Assembly: GCF_000814765.1 (NCBI RefSeq)
Contig: NZ_JWIC01000010.1
Span: forward strand, 878,001 to 942,000
Source of the DNA: Pseudoalteromonas luteoviolacea
GTDB lineage: Bacteria > Pseudomonadota > Gammaproteobacteria > Enterobacterales > Alteromonadaceae
Direction: 5' to 3'
Length of the DNA: 64,000 nucleotides
Made by a program: the position numbers and the translations under genes. Positions 1 to 6,606 of the stretch are shown here, one piece after another. Under the pieces are notes generated by a model. The model was not told where the DNA came from. It searched no databases and worked only from the letters and a program-made list of their open reading frames with translations. The first letter of the stretch is position 1. Every line of letters begins with the position of its first letter.

Positions 1-200
1 AATGGTCTTATTGAACAGGAGTTATGACTACGAGCGCAGTGAGGACATGCTCTTTGCGCAGGGTGAATAAGTGCAAAATACATCTTGCGAAGCAAGGTTA
101 CTTTTGCGCAAGGTGAATACGTGCAAAGGGTTTATGACTACGAGTGCAGCGAGGACATTCTCTTTGCGCAAGGTGAAGTGAGCCATTTTAACCACTCTCA
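1..200. repeat. Interspersed intergenic repeat, copy cluster A
   Basis: Three staggered copies of a short unit are present. Each has a core TTTGCGCAAGGTGAA (positions about 54, 112 and 163, the first with one change) preceded by a TGACTACGAGCGNAGCGAG stretch. The last copy ends in GTGAGCCATTTTAACCAC. The same units recur at 815-1045 in the same orientation. Positions 1-20 also match 957-976 (GGTCTTRTTGAA), so the element is probably cut by the window edge. Nothing here looks coding; the open frame through it is a repeat artefact. The rest of the stretch up to 310 shows no other feature. Confidence 0.75.
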
Positions 201-310
201 ATTCATACCAAAAAACCAAAGCAAACGCTTTTTCATATTCATTGCTCTGGTCTCACAAATAGCCCCTTACTCCTTAAAAGGGCTTGCTGATTACAAAAAA
301 CGAGATCACA

Positions 311-754
311 TTATTCTGCTACCTTAGATTCCATCTCGTATTGCTTCAAAATCGCAAGCATATCTTCTGGAATGGCCGCTTTTTTCCCTGTTTTCATATT
401 AAACATCACCACAGTGGCATATCCCGTTGTGCAGACTGCTTGCTGCGACTCACTAAATGCCTCGTAGCGCATAGTGAAACGATCTTCTTTGATGTCAGTG
501 ATGTATGAGCCAATATACAGAGTATCAGGGAAGGTAACGGGTCGTTTATATTGCGCGTAGGTATCACGCAGAACAGGACTATGACTGGGCTCAGATAAAA
601 TAGAGAGCAACCCGGTTTGCTTTAAAAAATCAATTCGCGCGGTTTCAAAATAACGAAAGTACGACACGTTATTCACATGTCCCAACGCATCCATTTCACC
701 CCAAACCACATTAATTTTCGTGTTAACCGCAAACTTTTCGAAAAACTCCTGCAT
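311..754 (-). CDS. Acyl-CoA thioesterase, 4HBT hotdog family
   Basis: A 147-residue cytoplasmic protein of the 4-hydroxybenzoyl-CoA thioesterase (YbgC/FadM-like) family, expected to hydrolyse acyl-CoA thioesters. The family's catalytic stretch is visible at residues 18-30, WGEMDALGHVNN, with the nucleophile/base Asp22. A second conserved stretch, YFRYFETARIDFL, follows. The length is normal for a single hotdog fold. The ATG is preceded by a weak purine-rich ribosome site (GAGGCAAG). It stands alone, flanked on both sides by copies of the same intergenic repeat, and the neighbouring gene on the same strand is a lipid desaturase, so a role in fatty-acid turnover is plausible but inferred. The substrate is not determinable from sequence. 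Confidence 0.85.
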   Translation of the reverse strand: MQEFFEKFAVNTKINVVWGEMDALGHVNNVSYFRYFETARIDFLKQTGLLSILSEPSHSPVLRDTYAQYKRPVTFPDTLYIGSYITDIKEDRFTMRYEAFSESQQAVCTTGYATVVMFNMKTGKKAAIPEDMLAILKQYEMESKVAE

Positions 755-814
755 GATCTTGCCTCAAATTATGATTATTTAATTCGAGAGTAGCAACTCA
801 TCGTACCAGCTGCA

Positions 815-1045
815 AGGTGATGACTGCGAGCGAAGCGAGGGCATTCTCTTTGCGCAAGGTGAATTAGTGCAAAGGGTTTATGACTACGAGCGAAGCGAGA
901 ACATTCTCTTTGCGCAAGGTGAAATGAGCCATTTTAACCACACTCACTACTTTAAACGGTCTTGTTGAAAAAAGGTTATTACTGCGAACGGAGCAAGATT
1001 ACTTTTGCGCAAGGTGAAGTGAGCCATTTTAACCACAGCCCACCT
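815..1045. repeat. Interspersed intergenic repeat, copy cluster B
   Basis: Three further copies of the unit seen at 1-200, with cores TTTGCGCAAGGTGAA at about 848, 908 and 1003. Two end in the GAGCCATTTTAACCAC tail (about 920 and 1018). The unit body TTTATGACTACGAGCG is again present at 876. This fills almost the whole gap between the thioesterase and the desaturase; no promoter or gene is evident in it. Confidence 0.75.
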
Positions 1046-1062
1046 AACCTCCCCAGCCCCAA

Positions 1063-2097
1063 TCACTCTCCCTTCTCCAAATACCTATTTGCATGCTTTA
1101 AACTATGTAAATCATCAAAGCGAACACCATGTTTTGCCATCACTGGGCGTATTTTTTGACTGATCACTTGTCGAATATAAAAGGGCTGATTTGGCACAAA
1201 ATGATGAATGGTATGTGTGCGACCAAAATCAAAGCAAAATAATTGAAACGGTAAAAACCAGCGGCTAGTGATCACATGGGTTTGCTCTAATACATTCGTC
1301 ACACCACCATAATAATGCATGGAAGAAGTGAGCAGGTTCAGCGACGCTGATCGAATCATATTGGGTAAAATCAGTACCACCATTAAAAACTCAGCCACCG
1401 CCAGTAGCTCTGACCCCCATGCAGGTAATGTGAATGGCATCACAAATTGCAGCACATAATAAGCTATCACCCCATACAAAACCCCAAAGTAAGCCGTCGC
1501 CAGCGGCGCACCTGCATTAAAGACCCGAAAAAACTTAAAGCCACGAATTTCTTTACTAAAGCGCTGTGAATTTATAAGCAGCCCTAAAAGGCCATCAAGG
1601 ATCACCACAGACCGTAAAAAAGGCGATTGAATGCCATTGCCCACCAAACGTTCTTCTAAATCCTGCGAAGTCCCCGACACTTTATGATGGTGCAGATGTG
1701 TCTTCCTGCGATACCAAGGGTTCACCGTATTTGGCCGCATCAACCACACGCATAACATCATAAAATTATGTACAAACGGGCGCTGACTAAAATACTGCTT
1801 ATGGAGCAAATCATGTTCAAGCTCATGGGCAATGGAGGTGATCAAAGCCACTAAAATAATGCACACCCACGCCGGTATCGCCGCCACATAATACAGCGCC
1901 GCAACGCCAATGAATGCACACAATGACAACAGCAAAATGACCATGGCAATACCGTTTTGCCATTTAAGAATAGGGTAACGCGCCCTAAGTGATGCCTCTT
2001 CGGCTTTTATCGCCGTCACGATTACATTGATGTTCTGCTTCGCAGTTAATTTTGACATGGATAGCTGTGCTAAATGGTTGATATCAGGATGATACAT
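1063..2097 (-). CDS. Membrane fatty acid desaturase
   Basis: A 344-residue integral membrane di-iron enzyme expected to introduce a double bond or hydroxyl into acyl chains. The three histidine boxes of the fatty acid desaturase/hydroxylase superfamily are all visible: HELEHDLLH at residues 91-99, HLHHH at 134-138 and HTIHH at 295-299. Hydrophobic segments lie around residues 50-90 and 205-245. The start is uncertain. The first ATG lies directly behind a run of nine G/C pairs and has no ribosome site, and Met14 (MSKLTAK) is an equally reasonable start. It is transcribed alone. Upstream lies an IS remnant, so its native promoter may have been disturbed. Family assignment is firm; substrate is unknown. 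Confidence 0.88.
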   Translation of the reverse strand: MYHPDINHLAQLSMSKLTAKQNINVIVTAIKAEEASLRARYPILKWQNGIAMVILLLSLCAFIGVAALYYVAAIPAWVCIILVALITSIAHELEHDLLHKQYFSQRPFVHNFMMLCVWLMRPNTVNPWYRRKTHLHHHKVSGTSQDLEERLVGNGIQSPFLRSVVILDGLLGLLINSQRFSKEIRGFKFFRVFNAGAPLATAYFGVLYGVIAYYVLQFVMPFTLPAWGSELLAVAEFLMVVLILPNMIRSASLNLLTSSMHYYGGVTNVLEQTHVITSRWFLPFQLFCFDFGRTHTIHHFVPNQPFYIRQVISQKIRPVMAKHGVRFDDLHSLKHANRYLEKGE

Positions 2098-2102
2098 TAA
2101 AT

Positions 2103-2143
2103 GGGGGGGGGTGGGATCAAATGACTCTGACCCCTTTGATTTG
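2103..2143. other. Poly-G tract and short conserved motif abutting desaturase start
   Basis: A run of nine G residues at 2103-2111 is followed by GGATCAAATGACTCTGACCC, a motif I recall as recurrent in intergenic DNA of marine gammaproteobacteria and near REP-type transposases. The arms TCAAA and TTTGA flank it. It sits immediately upstream of the first ATG of the desaturase gene. The homopolymer could slip. Its function is unknown. Confidence 0.4.
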
Positions 2144-2426
2144 TGTGTATTAAACTGAGAGTTGCAAACATGCCTTTGAGCTTGCGATTTTCATCTTCAA
2201 GCTCTTTCAAACGCTTCACATCGAGGCTTCCACCCCACCATATTTAGAACACCACTTGTAAAATGTACTTTTACCAACGCCATGGTACAGGTACACCCGA
2301 TTCAGCTTCTTTAATCATGCCGACTAGCCGTGTTTCGGTGAACTAACTTTTTCACATCGTAAAATTTCATTCTTATATTGATAGAAATTGTACTTATGGA
2401 CTGTTTCAGTTTATGGGGGAGTTATA
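2144..2426 (-). mobile_element. IS3-family end with decayed orfA, copy 1
   Basis: Read on the minus strand this is the left part of an IS3-family insertion sequence. The terminal segment is followed by a broken orfA. Recognisable pieces are FTETRLVGMIKEAESGVP, then FYKWCSKYGGVEAS, then VKRLKELEDENRKLKGMF, the leucine-zipper end of OrfA. These lie in different frames with internal stops (codons 2 and 5), so several indels have killed it. The terminal about 95 bases (2331-2426) are nearly identical to 5501-5596. OrfB is absent. The stretch 2427-2636 beyond the end holds no gene I can support. Confidence 0.75.
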
Positions 2427-2636
2427 CTGCTATTCACGCGGGAATCTCACAGTACAATGCAGCATTTCAGACAGGTCAAAGCGCTCCAGAGATTATTTAG
2501 AGCTTTGAGAGAGTGGTGTTTTTACCACGTTTTGCACTTTCAGTATTGGGGTTCTCAGGTTGTAATGCAGTATTGTCTGTGAAGTATATGGAAACCAGAC
2601 TTGGTCTGAGTTAGCTTAATATCAATGATGCTCTAA

Positions 2637-3074
2637 CTACTCCAATATTACCAGTAGATTATTTACTAACTCTCTTAGTGCTAGCGGAAAACGTTTAGTG
2701 CTGTCGTAATGCCTTTGTTGTATTTCAATAAGACAAAGGTTTTTTGAATCACTTTGCTTAAGCCGCCTGAGGTGCTGGACTATTTCTTCCTCTAACTTTA
2801 CGTTGCAGCGATAAGACACATTGAGGAAAGCTCTAATTTTCTCTTCACTTTTATCTGGCTCAAGAATATGTGCGTAGGTATTTCTTAAACTATTTAACTG
2901 CCTACACGAGTGATAGACCCAAGATTCAATGTCATCGTTATATAAAGCCTCTAATAGACAAAGTTTGTGGTTGAATGTGAACTTGGCCTTTTTGTATGGA
3001 GCTTGATTTCTAATGATTTTCTCGTTAAGAAGATCGATCAATTCTTCTATTATTAGATGTGAATTGAGAACCAA
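2637..3074 (-). CDS. HEPN-like hypothetical protein
   Basis: A 145-residue, mostly helical, soluble protein that I do not recognise by name. It carries SLRNTYAH with Arg64, Asn65 and His69, which fits the Rx4-6H (RNxxxH) motif of HEPN domains, a superfamily rich in RNases from toxin-antitoxin and phage-defence systems. MltR-type repressors have a related helical layout. The start shown is a TTG with no clear ribosome site. The frame stays open upstream to a stop at 3129-3131 (residues IRDLV just before), so the gene may have lost its true start. It lies inside the IS-bracketed mobile segment, behind the terminator of the XRE operon. No partner nucleotidyltransferase is next to it. Confidence 0.5.
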   Translation of the reverse strand: MVLNSHLIIEELIDLLNEKIIRNQAPYKKAKFTFNHKLCLLEALYNDDIESWVYHSCRQLNSLRNTYAHILEPDKSEEKIRAFLNVSYRCNVKLEEEIVQHLRRLKQSDSKNLCLIEIQQRHYDSTKRFPLALRELVNNLLVILE

Positions 3075-3206
3075 ATCACGAATTTCCGTACCACTGAGAA
3101 GGTGTGTGAAGATTTTTTCTCTGATTTCTTAAAGGTGATCGTTGTGCATTTCTACTACTTAAGTGATGGTTGGAACTAAAGCTACTAACATGAAAATATA
3201 CATAAT

Positions 3207-3229
3207 AAAAAGCGCCTTAAATGGCGCTT
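3207..3229 (-). terminator. Rho-independent terminator of the XRE operon
   Basis: On the minus strand AAGCGCC, a loop ATTTAA, and GGCGCTT are followed by TTTATT. The stop codon of the 48-residue peptide lies in the loop, so the hairpin closes the operon exactly at its last gene. Confidence 0.85.
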
Positions 3230-3363
3230 GTAAGTGACTCTTTAATTTTTTTCAGTGACTTTTCATCAACTGGTTGTGCAGAGTTTTGTTTCTCAGGTAG
3301 ATCTGGAGAAATAATCCCCATACCTACCACTCGTGAAAGCTCACATTTATTCAGTTGTCTCAT
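3217..3363 (-). CDS. 48-residue peptide with bacteriocin-leader-like N-terminus
   Basis: A small open frame, 48 codons plus stop. The ATG (3361-3363) lies inside the last codons of the upstream membrane-protein gene and the TAA lies in the loop of the operon terminator, so it is tightly packed as the third gene. It begins MRQLNKCELSRVVGMG. The pattern M+xLxxxELxxVxG resembles double-glycine leaders of class II bacteriocins and RiPP-like peptides, but the usual GG/GA is GMG here. The remainder (residues 17-48) is polar and Lys/Ser-rich, ending SLKKIKESLTSAI, with one Cys at residue 7. It could be a secreted peptide, a signalling peptide or a small regulator; no peptidase-transporter is adjacent. 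Coding status is inferred from overlap and terminator placement. Confidence 0.55.
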   Translation of the reverse strand: MRQLNKCELSRVVGMGIISPDLPEKQNSAQPVDEKSLKKIKESLTSAI

Positions 3364-3892
3364 TTTGTAAAAATTCCTGTTCGCGTTCTTGTGCTTTTAG
3401 AGCATAAGTTAGTATTGCACCACACATTATGATGTGAAGTAGCAAAATGATATTGTCCCTAAAATACAGTTTAAATGGGGCATTGACGATAAAGTCGTAC
3501 TTATAGGATAACACTTCAATCCATGTGACGAAGTTTACAATACATGTCAAAACCATTACGAGTATTATTCCGCACTCCTGAGCTGACAAACTCTGACGTT
3601 CATAAACTATGCGAAAATATCCATTACCTGTTTTTGAGTGCAAAAACAAAGCTACTTCTCTACGGTAAACAATAGGCAAAATAAATACAAGTGCCATGAA
3701 GATATCAAAAGCATAATAGTGGGTGTTCCACTGAATCGAAATTGGTAAAATCATAAGGTCAATAATTTCGACAATAGCATAACTAATTAAAAACCATCGA
3801 GCTGTAGGTACATGCCAACTAAGTAATAAACCAAAAAGAATTACGCTGATTGGTGCAAATTCAAAGATAGAATATAATTCATTCATGCTCAT
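3347..3892 (-). CDS. Multi-pass membrane protein of XRE operon
   Basis: A 181-residue hydrophobic protein with about five to six transmembrane segments: residues about 10-27, 33-53, 61-79, 107-129 and 145-166. A charged loop at 80-106 and a charged tail rich in Glu/Gln follow the pattern of a small inner-membrane protein. I recognise no enzymatic motif. Its start overlaps the end of the XRE regulator gene by 14 bases and its end overlaps the start of the 48-residue peptide, so the three are almost certainly one translationally coupled operon. By position it could be an immunity, export or sensor partner of the peptide; that is inference only. Confidence 0.7.
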   Translation of the reverse strand: MSMNELYSIFEFAPISVILFGLLLSWHVPTARWFLISYAIVEIIDLMILPISIQWNTHYYAFDIFMALVFILPIVYRREVALFLHSKTGNGYFRIVYERQSLSAQECGIILVMVLTCIVNFVTWIEVLSYKYDFIVNAPFKLYFRDNIILLLHIIMCGAILTYALKAQEREQEFLQNETTE

Positions 3893-4175
3893 TTGTTCCT
3901 ATGTTAGGCTTTTCATCTTTGGTTGAGGCTGTGGAAGATTTGAAATCAAACTGGACTGATAGGTCCTTACCAAAAATTAAAAAAAGCTCAAAAAGTTGGG
4001 TGCAAGACATTTCTGTTTTGCCCGATTCATAATTACTAATACTTGCTTGATCAACGCCTAGCTTTTTCGCTAATTGTTCTTGCGTCCACTTTCTTTCCTG
4101 TCTCATTTTTCTAACCGAACGTTGAACGTACAGCTTAAAGTTATTCGTTTTGATCCTTCTTGTACTGTTAGTCAC
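3879..4175 (-). CDS. XRE-family helix-turn-helix regulator
   Basis: A 98-residue DNA-binding protein with a Cro/CI-type HTH at about residues 21-76, including WTQEQLAKKLGVDQASISNYESGK, and an acidic tail. I place the start at the GTG at 4175: it is preceded at 9 bases by a strong AAGGAGAAGG ribosome site. The longer ATG frame from 4220 would have that site inside it. It heads a three-gene operon with a membrane protein and a tiny peptide and presumably controls that operon. The AT-rich region upstream (4176-4440) would hold promoter and operator. No protease or kinase motif is present. Confidence 0.8.
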   Translation of the reverse strand: MTNSTRRIKTNNFKLYVQRSVRKMRQERKWTQEQLAKKLGVDQASISNYESGKTEMSCTQLFELFLIFGKDLSVQFDFKSSTASTKDEKPNIGTNEHE

Positions 4176-4547
4176 GCATTTGTACCTTCTCCTTATCCCA
4201 TAATCAGAAGTTATCAGCACAATATTTTTGTTACAACCCTTTGTTAACGAAATTAATGGTTATTTATCATTTTATGAAAGTATTTATTAGGGACGTGTTT
4301 TATAGAAATATATAACTGTATGAAACTATGTATTTCCCTAGTAATTAATGAGTGATGCTTAAGCTAAGAGCGAATATATTACACATGTCGAGTTGTTAAT
4401 TTTATGTTTTAAAGTTGATGAGATAGTTTATTAAAGAGTTTATGCTGAGAGGAGTAGCAAGATTGCAAGTTGGTAACCAATACTTGCTCTCTTGCTTAGG
4501 GGATTTTCCCCTAAAAACCCAACATATTTGGATTGGAATGAAAGCTT
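4176..4547. promoter_or_regulatory. AT-rich intergenic with possible oriT hairpin
   Basis: This gap separates the leftward XRE operon from rightward mobilisation remnants. The left half is very AT-rich and should contain the XRE promoter, though no clear -35/-10 pair stands out. At 4496-4514 a perfect inverted repeat TTAGGGGA-TTT-TCCCCTAA lies 34 bases before the mobC start, followed by AAAACCCAAC. Mobilisable plasmids commonly have oriT with such a hairpin directly upstream of mobC/mobA, so this is an oriT candidate. The nic site cannot be named from sequence alone. Confidence 0.45.
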
Positions 4548-4905
4548 ATGGATCAAAAGCGGCGAGAGTATTTCAAAAACTACGTAGATCAAAGGAAGCG
4601 AATTAGCATCAGCCTTTGCCTGCTGATTTTCGAAAAGTAGAATATTTAGCTGAAAAAATGGAAATGAAACCAACCTCATTTGTAGGTCATCTTGTCCAAC
4701 AAAAGCTTGGAAAAAACCCTGCATTAGCGCCGGAATACATAAAGAGCTTACCTATCTCATTCGTAATATAGCTAATAATGTAAATCAAATCGCACATCGC
4801 TCAAATACGCTCAAAGTAATGGTTGATGAGAATGCTTTACTCATGGAGCTTAAACGCCTTGAAGATGTTATTAAAGGCTACGTTGCTCAGAAAGTCGACT
4901 CATGA
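4548..4905 (+). pseudogene. mobC: mobC-like mobilisation gene, frameshifted
   Basis: Three consecutive frames together give a MobC-type auxiliary mobilisation protein. Frame one starts MDQKRREYFKNYVDQRKRIS. Frame two, from about 4612, gives DFRKVEYLAEKMEMKPTSF and continues to about 4740. Frame three gives HKELTYLIRNIANNVNQIAH and runs to the TGA at 4903-4905. The helical NNxNQIAH block is the conserved part of the MobC family. The frame order fits two single-base losses, near 4608 and 4740. The TGA overlaps the ATG of the relaxase, the usual coupling. It would have helped the relaxase open oriT; it is now inactive. Confidence 0.7.
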
Positions 4906-5485
4906 TTATCAAATCGATGAGCCGTAAAAGTAGAAGCTTTTCACAGCTGTACCACTACATGAAGAAAGGTTCTTCACAAAGTAGCCAATATGATTTTTTC
5001 TCACAGAATATTTATGCGCGTAAAGACAAAGATATTATCGCGGAGTGTTCTGCAAATGCTCAAAGACTAAAGGCCCGAAGAAATGGAAATTACTTGTTTC
5101 ATGAAATAATTTCGATTACTAAATCATCACAGTTAACTCTTGAGCAGGAAAAGCAGAGGCTCTTTGATATTGTTCAGCGGTATGCCCAAATGCGGTGTAA
5201 GCACAATTTGGTCACTGGCTATATGCATGATGAAAAAAGCAACAACGTGCATTTTCACTTGATGATAAGCAGTAATGAAATTGACTCGCCCACGAATCAA
5301 CGGCTCACCAAATATGAATTTGATCGAGTTAAAAAGGCGACCGAGCAATATGTGATAGAAACATATCCAGAGCTTGAACAAGACATTCTCATTAACGCTA
5401 CTCGTGAGCAAAAGAGACAAAAGTAGTCAAACAAAGCCGGTGAAGTAAAGCGCAAAGGAGGGCGGCTTGAGAAGAAAGAGAAGAT
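4902..5485 (+). pseudogene. Relaxase (MobA/MOBP-type) N-terminal fragment
   Basis: The first 174 codons encode the N-terminal part of a relaxase/mobilisation nuclease. It starts MIIKSMSRKSRSFSQLYHYM, and residues about 108-125 hold the metal-binding HUH-type stretch NNVHFHLMISSNE. A TAG at codon 175 (5424-5426) interrupts the frame, but the same frame continues after it with SNKAGEVKRKGGRLEKKEK, typical of this family, until about 5485. There it runs into the second IS3 fragment. The C-terminal two thirds are missing. The nicking function is therefore lost or reduced, and the remnant marks past integration of a mobilisable plasmid or element. Confidence 0.8.
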
Positions 5486-5596
5486 CATGCCGACGATCTG
5501 TGTTTCAGTGAATTTACTTTTTCGCATCGTAAAATTTCCTTCTTATATTGATAGAAACTCTACTTATGGACTGTTTCAGTTTATGGGGGAGTTACA
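5486..5596 (-). mobile_element. IS3-family end fragment, copy 2
   Basis: Minus-strand reading gives the terminal bases TGTAACTCCCCCATAAACTG at 5596, a short leader, and the intact first codons of orfA (MRKSKFTETQIVGMI, starting at 5527). It then breaks off where relaxase sequence begins. It matches copy 1 (2331-2426) base for base apart from about ten substitutions. Both copies point the same way, so they bracket 2427-5485 like the ends of a degraded composite element. Confidence 0.75.
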
Positions 5597-5627
5597 CAAG
5601 CAAACAAACACACAGACAACTCCTCTT

Positions 5628-5773
5628 CCCCTTCTATCACGCCTGAAAATAAGCAATTGATGAGTAATGCGCTCGCATGGATGCGAGCCAAGCCATGACT
5701 TCGCCAAGGATGGCGAATACATGGCGGTTACGTTCACATCAATCGCGTTTTGAAGATTAAGCGTGATAGGGGG
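5628..5773. repeat. MITE-like element with nested hairpins
   Basis: The outer arms CTATCACGC (5634-5642) and GCGTGATAG (5761-5769) are perfect inverted repeats, extended by CCCC/GGGG-type bases. Inside are two strong hairpins: GCTCGCAT-GG-ATGCGAGC at about 5669-5686 and TTCGCCA-AGGA-TGGCGAA at about 5700-5717. No protein is encoded; the open frame on the minus strand across it is a by-product of the repeat. The structure suggests a miniature non-autonomous element or a large folded RNA. The next bases, 5774-5898, have no recognised feature. Confidence 0.6.
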
Positions 5774-5898
5774 CGCTGGGAGAGTCCAGAGAGGGTCCAG
5801 CGTCAGCCCCTCTTTGGTTGTCGTCGCCAACGCGACAAAATGTTTAATTGGAGGCTGCTATTACCGACAAATGCAGATTAAAACTACTTGTTCAGAAA

Positions 5899-6530
5899 AA
5901 TGGATCCTGACGTTCGTCAGGATGACGAAAGCGAGATTACAGTTGAACCTAACACCTCTGCAAAATGGTTCCTGACCTTCGTCAGGGTGACGAGGGCGAG
6001 ATTGCAGCTGAACCCAGCACCTCTGCAAAATGGCTCCTGACCTTCGTCAGGGTGACGAAAGCAAGATTACAGCTGAACCCAGCATCTCTACAAAATGGTT
6101 TTGACGTTCGTCCGGATGACGAGGGTAGGATTGCAGCTGAACCAGCACCTCTGCAAATTACAGCTGAACCCAGCATCTCTACAAAATGGTTTTGACGTTC
6201 GTCCGGATGACGAGGGTAGGATTGCAGCTGAACCAGCACCTCTGCAAATTACAGCTGAACCCAGCATCTCTACAAAATGGTTTTGACGTTCGTCCGGATG
6301 ACGAGGGTAGGATTGCAGCTGAACCAGCACCTCTGCAAAATGGCTCCTGACGTTCGTCAGGATGACGAGGGCAAGATTGCAACTGAACCCAAAACCCCTG
6401 CAAAATAAGCCCTGACATTCGTCAGGATGACGAAGGTGAAATAACAACTGGACCCAGCACCTCTGCAAAATGGCTCCTGACCTCCGTCAGGATGACGAGA
6501 GTCGGATTGCAACTGAACCCAAAACCCACT
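5899..6530. repeat. Tandem stem-loop (REP-like) array
   Basis: About nine units of roughly 65 bases run head to tail. Each has a CCTGACGTTCGTCAGG stem-loop or variant, followed by TGACGARRGYNRGATTRCAR and a CTGAACCCAGCACCTCTGCA tail. In the middle, three 91-base copies (6066-6156, 6157-6247, 6248-6338) are virtually identical to one another, showing recent expansion of a larger unit. Those copies carry a variant TTTTGACGTTCGTCCGG stem. The array occupies the gap beyond the 3' end of gcvP, just outside its terminator. Long frames on both strands are repeat artefacts. Confidence 0.85.
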
Positions 6531-6536
6531 CACAAA

Positions 6537-6560
6537 AAAACCGCCTAAAAAGGCGGTTTT
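6537..6560 (-). terminator. gcvP terminator
   Basis: The arms AAAACCGCCT and AGGCGGTTTT enclose a four-base loop, and on the minus strand the hairpin is followed by further T residues. It lies 46 bases after the gcvP stop. Confidence 0.9.
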
Positions 6561-6606
6561 CAAATCAAAATCCATGTCAGGGTTTCTCCCGACAATCAGA
6601 TATCAA

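Noticed and set aside
85..327. 80-codon frame at the left edge
   Set aside because: It runs through the intergenic repeats and overlaps the end of the thioesterase gene.
2388..2582. 64-codon plus-strand frame
   Set aside because: It starts inside the IS end fragment and has no recognisable protein character.
2427..2636. Integron attC-like site
   Set aside because: No paired core sites with the GTTRRRY/RYYYAAC arrangement could be found.
4440..4724. 94-codon minus-strand frame
   Set aside because: It is antisense to the mobC remnant, whose protein pattern is clear on the plus strand.
5576..5830. 84-codon minus-strand frame
   Set aside because: It spans the MITE-like hairpin element. Similar frames arise wherever such repeats occur.
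5899..6530. CRISPR array
   Set aside because: The units are contiguous with no unique spacers between them, and no cas gene is present.
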